Source: an uncultured Alphaproteobacteria bacterium | GTDB lineage: Bacteria; Pseudomonadota; Alphaproteobacteria; HIMB59; GCA-002718135 | DNA: 63,243 nt | NCBI GenBank assembly: GCA_902541215.1 | Contig: CACBPV010000005.1 | Location: 1 to 63,243 of the forward strand | Direction: 5' to 3' | Part shown: positions 19,051 through 27,959 of the stretch, one piece after another | Position numbering within the stretch: the first letter of the stretch is position 1 | Layout of the letters: the number at the start of each line of letters is the position of its first letter | Notes under the pieces: generated by a model | Databases searched by the model: none | Told to the model about the DNA's origin: nothing | What the model saw: the letters and a program-made list of their open reading frames with translations, nothing else | Made by a program: the position numbers and the translations under genes

Positions 19051-19891
19051 CTGATGAAATAATATTGATATAAAGATGAGTTTTTACATCTAAAATATTA
19101 GAAATTTCTTTTTGACTTTTTATTCTAATATCTTTTATTTTAGATCCTTTTCTACCCAATAATATTTTTTTATATCTGTCATTTTTAATAATAATATCTT
19201 GCTTTATTTTTAGCTGTCCATTTTTCAAATATTTAAAAGTTTTATTAGTTACTTCAATATTATATGGAATTTCTTTATGAATTAATGATAGTATTTCATT
19301 TCTTGTGCATTCATTGGTGATAAAAATATCATCTTTGTCTGTGATTTCATCATCCTTATATAGCCACCTTCCATATTTTGATTTTCGTAAAAGATAATCA
19401 ATTAAATTTTCAAAACCTAATTTTTTTTTAGCTGATATGTTAAAAAATTTCTCTATTTTATATTTTTCTGTAATTAATTTTATGTGCTTAAGTAAATTTT
19501 CAGCTTTTATTAAATCTGTTTTATTAAAAATAATTGAAATATTCTTTTTTAATTCATAAAGTTTAGGAAAGTCATTTTTTAAATCATTTAATTCCATTCT
19601 TTTAGAGTCAATTAAATACAAAATAATATCTGATTGATTTAAGCCTTCCCATAAGTTTTTCTTCAATTTAGTTTTTTGAGATTTATTATCTCTGAGAAAA
19701 CTAATACCGGGTGTATCATATAAAACTAGTTGAGTATTTTTAATATTAACAATACCAATTACAAAATCTTCAGTAGTATTAATTTTTTTGTTTGTTATTG
19801 AAATTTTCTCACCAACAAGGTTATTTAATAGAGTTGATTTACCTGCATTAGTCTTACCGACAAGACTAATTTTTAATATTTTTCTTTTCAT
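19034..19891 (-). CDS. era: GTPase Era
   Basis: Era is an essential GTPase that binds 16S rRNA near its 3' end and assists 30S assembly. The 285-aa protein has the G1 P-loop GKTNAGKST (residues 12-20), a switch region with NTTEDFVIG, the G3 motif DTPGISF and the G4 motif NKTD. The C-terminal KH domain carries ILLGRKGSKIKDIR. The G1 sequence (GKTNAGKS rather than GRPNVGKS) is a common alphaproteobacterial variant. It overlaps rnc by 26 bp and recO by 17 bp. Confidence 0.95.
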   Translation of the reverse strand: MKRKILKISLVGKTNAGKSTLLNNLVGEKISITNKKINTTEDFVIGIVNIKNTQLVLYDTPGISFLRDNKSQKTKLKKNLWEGLNQSDIILYLIDSKRMELNDLKNDFPKLYELKKNISIIFNKTDLIKAENLLKHIKLITEKYKIEKFFNISAKKKLGFENLIDYLLRKSKYGRWLYKDDEITDKDDIFITNECTRNEILSLIHKEIPYNIEVTNKTFKYLKNGQLKIKQDIIIKNDRYKKILLGRKGSKIKDIRIKSQKEISNILDVKTHLYINIISSDAKKI

Positions 19892-20573
19892 TAATTTTTT
19901 TTAATGCAATTTCTGCGGCATTTCTCTCTGCCTCTCTTATTGAAAAACCTTTTGAATTGATCTTATTTAAATTAACCACTTTTACTGAAACAGTGAATGT
20001 GGGGGAATGAGGTGGTCCTTCTTTTTTAATTAATTTATATTCAGGAAGTTTTTTATAAAGTTGTTGTGAAATTTCTTGTAATAATGTTTTTGGGTCTAAG
20101 GTTTTAGAAACTTCAATATCTAGATATTTTGACCAAAATTTACTTATAAAATTAAATGAAGGATTATATCCTCCATCTATAAATATTGCTCCAATTAATG
20201 ATTCAACTGAATCTGAAAAAATTGAATTTAACATTTTATTATTTTTTTTCTTAAAATTGTATTGAAGCACATCTTCTATTTTCAATTCTTGTGAAATTTT
20301 AAACAAAAATTTTTTTTGAACTAAATAAGAATATTTTTTAGATAAATCACCCTCATTAAACTTTTTATATTTTGAAAATAATAAATTTGCTATTATTAAT
20401 CCCAGTACTCGGTCACCTAAAAATTCAAATCTTTCAAATTCATTGATGTTAATTTTTTTTTCATTTTCTAAATAAAAACTTGGATGTGTCAGGGATTCGA
20501 TTAACAATTTATTATTTTTAAATTTATAATTTATCTTTTTTTCAAATAATTTGAGTTTTTTACTATCTATCAT
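19866..20573 (-). CDS. rnc: Ribonuclease III
   Basis: RNase III cleaves double-stranded RNA in rRNA and mRNA maturation. The 235-aa protein has the signature ERFEFLGDRVLGLIIANLLF with its acidic metal ligands, the second acidic site DSVESLIGAIFIDGGY, and a C-terminal dsRNA-binding domain (PKTLLQEISQQLYKKLPEYKL ... SIREAERNAAEIAL). Length is standard. Its ATG overlaps the lepB stop by 4 nt, the classic lepB-rnc-era arrangement. Confidence 0.96.
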   Translation of the reverse strand: MIDSKKLKLFEKKINYKFKNNKLLIESLTHPSFYLENEKKININEFERFEFLGDRVLGLIIANLLFSKYKKFNEGDLSKKYSYLVQKKFLFKISQELKIEDVLQYNFKKKNNKMLNSIFSDSVESLIGAIFIDGGYNPSFNFISKFWSKYLDIEVSKTLDPKTLLQEISQQLYKKLPEYKLIKKEGPPHSPTFTVSVKVVNLNKINSKGFSIREAERNAAEIALKKINEKKNIKN

Positions 20574-21304
20574 TGAATTTTTTGAAAAATTCTTTCATAT
20601 CTAATTGAGTTCGGCCATTTCCATATCTGTAAAAATCTTGCATTTTCTAAAGAAAAGAAAATAAACTGCGCCTTACCAACTAAATTTTCATAAGGAATGA
20701 AACCAACTGTACTTAAAAATCTGCTATCTTGTGAATTATCTCTATTATCACCCATTACAAAAAAATGATTTTCTGGGACATTAAATAATTGAGTATTATC
20801 CGCTATACCATTGTCAGTTATATCAAGAATATTGATCTCTTTATTAAAAAAATATTCATTATACATTCTAACTCTTTTATTACTCGTTGTATTATCTGTA
20901 TCTATAAAATCATTTAATTTTTTTCTTAAGATTTCTGATCCATTAATAAAAATAATACCATTTTTAATTTCTATTTTATCACCAGGAAGACCAATTACTC
21001 TTTTAATATAATCAGTTCTATTATTTTCTGGGGTTTTAAAAACTACCACATCACCTCTTTCAGGTGTATTTGAAAAAATTTTTCCCGGTATTAAAGGTAT
21101 TGAAAATGGAAGGGAATGTTTAGAAAAGCCATATGAATATTTTGAAACAAAAATAAAATCTCCCACAAGTAGATTTGGTTTCATTGATCCTGAAGGTATA
21201 TTGAATGGCTCAAATATAAATGATCTAATTAGTAAAGCTATAAAGATTGCTATGAGTATTGATTTCAAATTACCAAAAAAACTATTTTTTTTTGCTTTAG
21301 TCAT
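20570..21304 (-). CDS. lepB: Signal peptidase I
   Basis: LepB removes signal peptides from exported proteins at the periplasmic face of the inner membrane. The 244-aa protein has one N-terminal membrane helix (residues ~10-30), the catalytic serine at 40 in NIPSGSMKPNLL and the lysine base at 101 in YIKRVIGLPGDKIEI. The C-terminal box GDNRDNSQDSR is intact. The start shares an 8-nt overlap (ATGACTAA) with the end of acpS. Confidence 0.97.
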   Translation of the reverse strand: MTKAKKNSFFGNLKSILIAIFIALLIRSFIFEPFNIPSGSMKPNLLVGDFIFVSKYSYGFSKHSLPFSIPLIPGKIFSNTPERGDVVVFKTPENNRTDYIKRVIGLPGDKIEIKNGIIFINGSEILRKKLNDFIDTDNTTSNKRVRMYNEYFFNKEINILDITDNGIADNTQLFNVPENHFFVMGDNRDNSQDSRFLSTVGFIPYENLVGKAQFIFFSLENARFLQIWKWPNSIRYERIFQKIQ

Positions 21305-21683
21305 AAATTGTCACATTTGCTATTGCATATTTTTTTTCATCAGAAAGTGATACTTCAATTTGTGTGTTAGAATTTTTATTCATATTTTTAAAGATTATTT
21401 TTGCTTTACCATGAAGTTTTATAAATGGCTTACCATATTTATTATTATCAACTTCAATATCTTTCCAAAATACACCTCTAGCTAAACCTGTGCCTAAAGC
21501 TTTTGCACAAGCTTCTTTAGCGGCATATCTTTTAGCATATGACTCTACTGAATTTAATCTATTTTCTGATCTTTTTATTTCAGCAATACTAAAACATCTT
21601 TTTTTAAATCGATTTCCATATTTATCAATTACTCGTCTTATTCTATTAATATCAATAATATCTATTCCATTTCCATAAATCAT
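21297..21683 (-). CDS. acpS: Holo-[acyl-carrier-protein] synthase
   Basis: AcpS transfers 4'-phosphopantetheine from CoA to apo-acyl carrier protein, activating it for fatty acid synthesis. The 128-aa protein has GNGIDIIDINRI with the Mg-binding Asp, and the second motif RYAAKEACAKALGTG. Length and both motifs are typical. It begins 2 bp after rsh. In many alphaproteobacteria pdxJ lies between rsh and acpS; here it is absent. Confidence 0.96.
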   Translation of the reverse strand: MIYGNGIDIIDINRIRRVIDKYGNRFKKRCFSIAEIKRSENRLNSVESYAKRYAAKEACAKALGTGLARGVFWKDIEVDNNKYGKPFIKLHGKAKIIFKNMNKNSNTQIEVSLSDEKKYAIANVTIYD

Positions 21684-21685
21684 TT

Positions 21686-23809
21686 TTAACCCTTTAATCT
21701 TTCTAAAGAAGATACTTCTTTTTCCATTCTTAATGCTGCAATAATATTTTGTAAATGATTAGCGTCTCTAACTTCAATATCTATTATAATTTCAAAAAAG
21801 TCAGGCTTTCTTATTGAAAAAAGAATATTAGAAATATTACCATTATTTTTTGCAATAACAGTAGTCACCTTTCCAAGACTGCCAGGTTTATTAAATAACA
21901 CAACAACTATTCTAGCATTTGAGACTGTATCTAAATTATTTTGATTATCCCAAGAGATATTTAACCATCTATCAGGTGTATCTTGATAAGAAGAAAGAGT
22001 GTCACAATCAAGTGTGTGAACAGCCACACCTATTCCTGCAGTAACTATTCCAACTATGCTATCACCCTTTAAAGGAGAGCAACAGCCAGCAAGATGATAA
22101 GACATCCCTGCAGTTAATCCTTTTAATTTTATAGGATTCTGAATATTTCCATTAAATTTTGAGATTGGAATATAATTATACTCAGGATAAATTTTTTTTA
22201 TTACAGAAAGAGCAGTAATTTCACCTGAGCCTATTAAAGCGTATACATCTTCAATTATTTTGAAATTGAAATCCTCAAGTATTTTTTGTTCAATATTTTT
22301 ATTAAATTCATAATTTTCTTTTTGGAAATAATTTAATAATATTTCTCTGCCAAAAATTATGTGCTCTTCTTTCTTCTTAAATCTAAAAAACCGTCTCAGT
22401 TGAGATTTAACTTTTGTTGTAACTGCAAATCTTTGCCACAAAGGGGATGGCTGTGAGTTTTTTGATGTAATAATTTCTATTTGATCACCATTTTTTAATA
22501 TTGTTTTTAATGGTTGTAATTTGTCATTAATTTTTGCACCAACACATTTGTCACCAATCTGACTATGTATAGCATAAGCAAAATCAACAGGAGTGGCATT
22601 TTTAGGTAATTCAATAAGATCTCCTTTTGGAGTAAAAACAAAAATGTCATTCTGAAATACTTTTAATTTTGAATTTTGAATTAATTCGTCTTGAGATACT
22701 GAGGAATTCATAGAGTCGACTAAATCGTGTACCCATTTATATTCCTTTGCATCTTTTTCTTTTATTTTTTTTGGATCTTTATATTTCCAATGAGAGGCAA
22801 CACCAAAATCAGCAATTTGTTCCATAATGTTTGAACGAAATTGAATTTCAATTTTTTTATTTTTAGGCCCCATTACTGATGTATGAAGGGCCCTGTATCC
22901 ATTTGATTTTGGAGCTGATATAAAATCTTTAAATCTTCCTTGAATATATGGGTATTGTCTATGTATTATTCCTAAACATCTATAACATTCTCTTGTAGAG
23001 TTAGTAATTACACGAAAAGCCATAACATCAGAAAGTTGTTCAAAAGAAATATTCTTATTTTTAATTTTATTCCATATTGAATAAGGAGATTTTATTCGAC
23101 CTTCTACTTTACAAAATAGATCTTCTTGAAAAAAAATTTTTTTAAGCTCATATCTTATTTCATCAATAATATTATCATCCTTTGATTTTAAGTACTCCAA
23201 TCTTTCAATAATTGTATTTTTAGCATCAGGATTAATTACTTCAAATGAAATATCTTCAAGTTCATCCTGCCACTCTTTCATACCAAGTCTTTGTGCTAAT
23301 GGTGCAAAAACCTCTAATGTTTCTAGAGCAATTTTAGTTTTTTTGTTTTCATCTTTTATAAATTCAATAGTTCTCATATTGTGCAATCTGTCTGCAAGTT
23401 TAACTAAAATTACCCTTAGATCTTTTGTTGTTGCTAGAATTAATTTTTTATAATTTTCTCCAAATTTTTGATTTTTAACTTTTAGTGAATATTTATTTAT
23501 TTTTGTAAGACCACTAACAAGCTCTACAATTTGATTGCCAAAATTCTTACTAATTACTTCTATATTTAAATCTGTATCTTCAAGAGTATCGTGAAGAAGA
23601 CCAGCTACTATAGAATCAGCATCTAACTTAATTGAAGTTAAAATTTTTGCAACTTCTAAAGGATGTGTTATGAATGGATCTCCTGAATTTCTAAGTTGAT
23701 TACTATGTGCCTCCTGACTTAATCTAAGAGCATGTCGAACTTTATCTTTTTCTACATTATTGAGATATGATGTAATTAAATCTAGTTCTTTATGAATTTC
23801 TTTAGCCAT
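21686..23809 (-). CDS. rsh: Bifunctional (p)ppGpp synthetase/hydrolase, Rel/Spo family
   Basis: Rsh makes and degrades (p)ppGpp, the stringent-response alarmone. The 707-aa protein has the N-terminal HD hydrolase domain (THPLEVAKIL, HDTLEDTD), a synthetase domain with PKSNGYRALHTSV and FRVITNSTRECYRCLG, a TGS domain (VFTPKGDLIELPKNATPVDFAY) and a C-terminal ACT domain (VVLFNKPGSLGKVTTVIAKN). With both motif sets intact it should be bifunctional. It follows rpoZ by 44 bp, the usual rpoZ-rsh pairing. Confidence 0.96.
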   Translation of the reverse strand: MAKEIHKELDLITSYLNNVEKDKVRHALRLSQEAHSNQLRNSGDPFITHPLEVAKILTSIKLDADSIVAGLLHDTLEDTDLNIEVISKNFGNQIVELVSGLTKINKYSLKVKNQKFGENYKKLILATTKDLRVILVKLADRLHNMRTIEFIKDENKKTKIALETLEVFAPLAQRLGMKEWQDELEDISFEVINPDAKNTIIERLEYLKSKDDNIIDEIRYELKKIFFQEDLFCKVEGRIKSPYSIWNKIKNKNISFEQLSDVMAFRVITNSTRECYRCLGIIHRQYPYIQGRFKDFISAPKSNGYRALHTSVMGPKNKKIEIQFRSNIMEQIADFGVASHWKYKDPKKIKEKDAKEYKWVHDLVDSMNSSVSQDELIQNSKLKVFQNDIFVFTPKGDLIELPKNATPVDFAYAIHSQIGDKCVGAKINDKLQPLKTILKNGDQIEIITSKNSQPSPLWQRFAVTTKVKSQLRRFFRFKKKEEHIIFGREILLNYFQKENYEFNKNIEQKILEDFNFKIIEDVYALIGSGEITALSVIKKIYPEYNYIPISKFNGNIQNPIKLKGLTAGMSYHLAGCCSPLKGDSIVGIVTAGIGVAVHTLDCDTLSSYQDTPDRWLNISWDNQNNLDTVSNARIVVVLFNKPGSLGKVTTVIAKNNGNISNILFSIRKPDFFEIIIDIEVRDANHLQNIIAALRMEKEVSSLERLKG

Positions 23810-23853
23810 AAATAATTCTATAAATTATTTACTTTAATTTAAATTTTAACTTA

Positions 23854-24300
23854 TTATGAATCTTGCGTATTTTCTTCATCTGATGATTTTTCTAAATTAT
23901 CTTGTGAAGTTTCGGTGTTAATTTCTTGTGCTTGTTGATTATTTGAATTATTTTGCTGTAAATCATTTGTAACAAATTCTTTAATAGTTTCTCCTTCAGC
24001 GCCTAATTCATTCGCATCAACTTCATTCTCATCTGTATTATCTTCAATTTCATTTATATCTTCATCTTCACTAAAAGTATTAGTCTGATATTCTTCAATT
24101 AAATCATTTTTTAATTGTTCTTTTTGAATAGTTTCATCTGCTATTTCCCTTAGAGCAATAACAGTATATTTGTCATTATCAATTTCTACAGTAGGTTTTT
24201 CTCCAGAGTATAATTTTCTTGCCCGGTTAGATGCTACAAGGACTAGTTCAAACCTACTAGGAAATTTATCAATACAATCTTCAACAGTTATTCTTGCCAT
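23854..24300 (-). CDS. rpoZ: RNA polymerase omega subunit with a long acidic tail
   Basis: Omega stabilises the RNA polymerase beta' subunit and takes part in ppGpp sensing. Residues 1-~65 are the standard domain: [33 protein letters not shown] and [14 protein letters not shown]. The other ~80 residues are a low-complexity acidic and Asn/Gln/Ser-rich tail, making the protein 148 aa against ~90 in E. coli. Extended tails occur in alphaproteobacterial omega, but this one is long. It lies directly upstream of rsh. Confidence 0.93.
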   Translation of the reverse strand: MARITVEDCIDKFPSRFELVLVASNRARKLYSGEKPTVEIDNDKYTVIALREIADETIQKEQLKNDLIEEYQTNTFSEDEDINEIEDNTDENEVDANELGAEGETIKEFVTNDLQQNNSNNQQAQEINTETSQDNLEKSSDEENTQDS

Positions 24301-24341
24301 AAGGGGCTTATAGTTATCAATTTTTAAATGTAAATAGTTAA

Positions 24342-24785
24342 TTATTTTTTAAGAAGTCTTTGCTTCTTTATATTCCAATCTCTTTGTTTTATTGTCTCTC
24401 TTTTATCTATTTTTTTCTTTCCCTTTGCAATTCCACAAGATAATTTAGCTAAGCCATTGTTAGAAAAATATAAAGATAAGGGAATTATTGTAAAACCACC
24501 TTGTTTTATTGATCCGGATATTTTATTAAATTCTTTCTTTGTTACTAATAATTTTCTATTTCTATTTGGATCATAATAGTTATCAGTCGAATTTTGATAT
24601 TTTTTTATAAAAGAATTTGAAAGCCATAACTCACCATTTTGCTCTATTATGTGGGATCCACGTATGGACCCTGTGTTTATTCGTAAAGATTTTACTTCAG
24701 ATCCAGTTAGTACAATACCAGCTTCTATTTTATTAGATATAGTATAGTTAAAATTAGCTTTATTATTAGAAGCAATAATCTTCAT
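24342..24785 (-). CDS. smpB: SsrA-binding protein SmpB
   Basis: SmpB binds tmRNA and brings it to stalled ribosomes for trans-translation. The 147-aa protein has the signature [20 protein letters not shown] (residues ~22-41), a central barrel with [16 protein letters not shown] sequence and the basic C-terminal tail [20 protein letters not shown] that mimics the codon-anticodon helix. It follows dapA with no gap. The tmRNA gene itself is not in the window. Confidence 0.96.
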   Translation of the reverse strand: MKIIASNNKANFNYTISNKIEAGIVLTGSEVKSLRINTGSIRGSHIIEQNGELWLSNSFIKKYQNSTDNYYDPNRNRKLLVTKKEFNKISGSIKQGGFTIIPLSLYFSNNGLAKLSCGIAKGKKKIDKRETIKQRDWNIKKQRLLKK

Positions 24786-25658
24786 TTACAAAAGTTGTAA
24801 TTCTTGAAGACAAGTTTTAACTAATTTTTTTGTATCATCAGTAATTTCTGATAATGGTAATCGTGTATTCATACTACACAATCCCAGTAATGATGCAGCA
24901 TATTTTACTGGCCCAGGGCTTGACTCTGTAAATAATGCATCATGCAATGATGATAATTTAAGATTTATTTCTTGAGCCTTTGAAATATTAATTTCTTTCC
25001 ATGCATTATGCATTTCTGAACATAATTTTGGAGCTACATTAGCTGTAACTGATATACAACCATGACCACCTTGCGCTAAATATGCAAGAGCTGTTCCATC
25101 TTCTCCCGAAAGATAACAAAAGTTATTTTTCATTTTTTTTCTAGTTAGAAGTGGTCTAAACAAATCATTAGTTGCATCTTTTACTCCAATAATGTTCTGA
25201 ATTTTTGATAATTCAATCATAGTCTCAATACTCATGTCAACTATAGATCTACCAGGTATGTTATAAATTATTATTGGAATATTTATTTTTTCCGCAATTG
25301 TTTTAAAATGGTTGTATAATCCTGTTTGAGTAGGTTTATTGTAATAAGGAGTGACAATTAGAGCTGCATCAGCTCCTGAACTTTTTGCATGATCAGTATA
25401 TTCGATAGCCTCTAATGTATTATTTGATCCCGTGCCTGCTATAACTGGAACTCTTTTATCTGCAATTCTTATTGTTTCTTCAATTATTTTTTTATGTTCT
25501 TCATGTGACAACGTGGGTGACTCACCTGTTGTTCCGCATGGGACAAGTCCGTGAGATCCATTATCAATTAAGTAAGTTAATACTCTAGTTAAAGAATCAT
25601 AATCAACTTTGTCTCCAACAAATGGTGTAATAACAGCCGGTATACTTCCTTTAAACAT
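24786..25658 (-). CDS. dapA: 4-hydroxy-tetrahydrodipicolinate synthase
   Basis: DapA condenses pyruvate with aspartate semialdehyde, the first step of the lysine/diaminopimelate branch. The 290-aa protein opens with the typical FKGSIPAVITPFV, has GTTGESPTLSHEE, TPYYNKPTQTGLYNHF, YNIPGRSIVDMS and the Schiff-base lysine in IIGVKDATNDLF. The start is fixed by the conserved N-terminus. That places the ATG only 6 nt (TATAAA) after the CCA end of a co-directional tRNA-Ser, so processing of the tRNA would leave an almost leaderless dapA message. Confidence 0.96.
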   Translation of the reverse strand: MFKGSIPAVITPFVGDKVDYDSLTRVLTYLIDNGSHGLVPCGTTGESPTLSHEEHKKIIEETIRIADKRVPVIAGTGSNNTLEAIEYTDHAKSSGADAALIVTPYYNKPTQTGLYNHFKTIAEKINIPIIIYNIPGRSIVDMSIETMIELSKIQNIIGVKDATNDLFRPLLTRKKMKNNFCYLSGEDGTALAYLAQGGHGCISVTANVAPKLCSEMHNAWKEINISKAQEINLKLSSLHDALFTESSPGPVKYAASLLGLCSMNTRLPLSEITDDTKKLVKTCLQELQLL

Positions 25659-25664
25659 TTTATA

Positions 25665-25756
25665 TGGCGGAGAGAGAGGGATTCGAACCCTCGGAAGGAA
25701 TTACTTCCTTCGCAGGTTTAGCAAACCTGTGGTTTAAGCCACTCACCCATCTCTCC
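25665..25756 (-). tRNA. tRNA-Ser (anticodon GCU)
   Basis: Read on the minus strand, a 92-nt class II tRNA folds cleanly. The acceptor stem GGAGAGA pairs with TCTCTCC, the T-loop motif is GGTTCGAATCC, a long variable arm is built from GAAGGAAG...CTTCC-type pairing, and the anticodon stem CAGGT/ACCTG encloses TTGCTAA with anticodon GCT (serine AGC/AGU codons). CCA is encoded (25665-25667). The 3' end is 6 nt from the dapA ATG. Confidence 0.95.
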
Positions 25757-25785
25757 TGTTGCTGATTCATATTACTATTGATATC

Positions 25786-25814
25786 TTAATATCGAAAAAG
25801 GTTTAGAATCTCAA
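25786..25814 (-). promoter_or_regulatory. Candidate promoter for tRNA-Ser and dapA
   Basis: On the minus strand TTGAGA (25809-25814) and TATTAA (25786-25791) are separated by 17 bp. A start near 25779 would give a short tRNA leader of about 23 nt. It is probably also the nearest promoter for dapA. Confidence 0.45.
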
Positions 25815-25988
25815 CAATATTTAATTTTTTAATATACAAATTGTTAATAATAAAAAATTATAGAAGTGAATTTGAATGCCATAATTTATATTAATTACGC
25901 CACAACGTTCCAAAATCATATTAAAATAATAGGTTATTAAATCTTCTTTTTTTTAGTATTTTGATAATTTGAACTCTGACCATTTTCA

Positions 25989-27146
25989 TTAAATAAAATT
26001 AATTCTTTCAAAAAACCAAAATAACCCAATACTAGATATTAATATAGAAGATGGAACTTGAAAAAATATTCTGTAATTTTTATTTTTTGCAAAGTTTAAA
26101 GCAACCAATAAATATAGAACAGATACTATAGATATTTGTGCTACTTCAATACCAATATTAAACGAAATGAGATTTATAAATAAATCAGCACTCTTATAAC
26201 CTATGTCACTTAAAACTAATGCAAACCCTAAACCATGAAGTAATCCAAAAAATAAAATTACAATATATCTTAAATATTCTTTTATATAATTTTTAAAAAT
26301 ATTTTCTAAACCGATATAAACTATAGAAAGTGCAATAATAGGTTCAATAATTTGGGGATTGATTCTCATTAAAGATAAAGAAACAAATATGAGAGTAATT
26401 GAATGAGCAATAGTAAATATAGTTATTTGAGAAATTAATTTTTTTAAAGATGATGAAAATAAAAAAAGTCCGAATATGAATAAAATATGATCTAATCCTT
26501 TTGGAATTATATGTTGAATTCCTAGTACAAAAAATTTTGCGAAGCTATCAAATGTTTTACTAAAATTATTTTTTTTCAATGAAAATTTACTTGATTCCAT
26601 TCCTGATTGCAAATATTCTGTAAATAATTCATCCTCTAATTTATTATTATTATTCTCTCTTAGAATAATTGGGCCGTAGTTTTTAACCCACCTAAATGTA
26701 AATTGTTCAGAATTTTCATCCAATAAAACTCTAAAATAAACATGCATATCTCTACTTATTTCAAAATTTTTTATATCTTCAACTGAAGTTTTAATTAAAT
26801 TTATTTTCTTTCTTTCATTGTTAATTCTTATATCAATATTAGAACTTATATCACTCCAAGAATTTTGAAACATTTCTTCAAGGTCTTTTTTGCTTAAAAT
26901 TCTCAATTTATCATAAATATCACTTAGTGATGAAGAGTCTGTATTTGAAACAGTAGATGCATCAATATTAGATAATATCAATTCAGCGTTTAATCTTATT
27001 TTAAAACTCAAATAACTTTCATCATAAGTAAAATCTGCAATAGAAGGCTTGATTTCATGACTAATAGAAGATGTTGAAAATAAATTTAAAAAACATGCTA
27101 CAATTAAAAATAGATATAACTTTATAATTTTAATATAAGAGAACAT
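25989..27146 (-). CDS. HupE/UreJ-family membrane protein
   Basis: The 385-aa protein has a signal peptide (residues ~1-29: basic start, LYLFLIVACFLNLF core, STSSIS before HE). A ~165-residue extracytoplasmic domain follows, then six to seven membrane helices. The membrane part has the HupE/UreJ_2 signature FFVLGIQHIIPKGLDHILFI-like sequence (GIQHIIPKGLDHILFIFGL), FTIAHSITLIF and FFGLLHGLGFAL, with conserved histidines. Family members are thought to be nickel/cobalt-type permeases; transport here is inferred. The start codon overlaps that of the divergent secreted protein at 27145. Confidence 0.82.
   Translation of the reverse strand: MFSYIKIIKLYLFLIVACFLNLFSTSSISHEIKPSIADFTYDESYLSFKIRLNAELILSNIDASTVSNTDSSSLSDIYDKLRILSKKDLEEMFQNSWSDISSNIDIRINNERKKINLIKTSVEDIKNFEISRDMHVYFRVLLDENSEQFTFRWVKNYGPIILRENNNNKLEDELFTEYLQSGMESSKFSLKKNNFSKTFDSFAKFFVLGIQHIIPKGLDHILFIFGLFLFSSSLKKLISQITIFTIAHSITLIFVSLSLMRINPQIIEPIIALSIVYIGLENIFKNYIKEYLRYIVILFFGLLHGLGFALVLSDIGYKSADLFINLISFNIGIEVAQISIVSVLYLLVALNFAKNKNYRIFFQVPSSILISSIGLFWFFERINFI
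27123..27128 (+). promoter_or_regulatory. Candidate -10 box for the DUF4198-like gene, inside hupE
   Basis: TATAAT on the plus strand 16 nt before ATG 27145. It lies within the signal-peptide codons of the opposite gene. No good -35 is visible, so this is tentative. Confidence 0.35.
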
Positions 27147-27957
27147 GATGAAATTTACTTTAAAAAGGTTAATATTTATTATTATCTTAACTTCAATAAC
27201 AAAATTCTCTTTATGTCATGAATTTTGGATTGATTCAAAAAATTATCACTTATCAAATAATGAAAAAGCTGTGGCGAATATCTATATAGGAGAAAATTTT
27301 GAGGGATCACCAATACCATTTACAAAAGAATATTTTAAAATTGCATTCCTACATACTGAAGATAACAAATTAAAAATTAAAGGTAGATTAGGTGATATTC
27401 CAGCTCTTAATATGAAAAAAACGTTCAAAGGATTAAATGTAATACAAGTTGAATCAGTTACTAAATATATTGAGTATGAAAAGTTAGTAAAATTTGAAAT
27501 ATTTACGAGAGAAAAAGGATATCCAAATTTAGCTCAAAAACATAGAGAAAATAACTATCCAGAAAATTTTTTTGAAAGTTATAAAAGATACGCAAAGTCA
27601 TTATTTAGTGTGGAAAATTTTGATGGTAAAGATATTGATACAAATATGGAATTTGAATTAATTTTTTTAGACAATCCTCTTAAAAATTTAAATGAAAGTA
27701 AGAGAATTCTATTAGAGTACAAAAATCAAATACTAGCTGATCATAAGGTTTCTATTATGAGTTTAAATAATGGTTATTTTAGAAAAGAATATCTTAGAAC
27801 AAACGAGGTTGGATATTTTGATTACTTATTTAAAGAAAACACAAAATATCTAATTGAAAGTGTTGTTATAATTGAAGGAAGTAATAAGAAAAAAGATAAT
27901 TATGCTAAATGGCATTCTTTGTGGACTTCGTACACTTTGAAAACGCCAGTTAAATAA
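27145..27957 (+). CDS. Secreted DUF4198-like protein
   Basis: This is a 270-aa exported protein. A signal peptide spans residues ~1-25 (MKFTLKRLIFIIILTSITKFSLC), with the mature chain beginning HEFWIDS. An N-terminal H-E/D-F/L-W motif after the signal is typical of DUF4198 proteins, several of which neighbour nickel or cobalt transporters. The rest is beta-rich with no membrane segment. Translation may start at either of two adjacent ATGs (27145 or 27148). It is transcribed away from the HupE/UreJ gene with overlapping start codons, which suggests the two act together at the envelope. Function is unproven. Confidence 0.7.
   Translation: MMKFTLKRLIFIIILTSITKFSLCHEFWIDSKNYHLSNNEKAVANIYIGENFEGSPIPFTKEYFKIAFLHTEDNKLKIKGRLGDIPALNMKKTFKGLNVIQVESVTKYIEYEKLVKFEIFTREKGYPNLAQKHRENNYPENFFESYKRYAKSLFSVENFDGKDIDTNMEFELIFLDNPLKNLNESKRILLEYKNQILADHKVSIMSLNNGYFRKEYLRTNEVGYFDYLFKENTKYLIESVVIIEGSNKKKDNYAKWHSLWTSYTLKTPVK
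27169..27196 (-). promoter_or_regulatory. Candidate promoter of the HupE/UreJ gene, inside the DUF4198-like gene
   Basis: On the minus strand TTGAAG (27191-27196) and TATTAA (27169-27174) are 16 bp apart. They lie entirely within codons of the opposite gene. A start near 27162 would give a leader of about 16 nt. Confidence 0.4.
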
Positions 27958-27959
27958 AT

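Noticed and set aside
25665..25756. tRNA-Ser as attachment site for the accessory block
   Set aside because: The block is on the 5' side of the tRNA, not the usual 3' side, and no duplicated tRNA end or integrase was found.
25920..25980. Second short minus-strand frame ending in a Lys-rich tail after hupE
   Set aside because: Looks like a hydrophilic protein end, but I find no plausible start; likely chance in an AT-rich gap.
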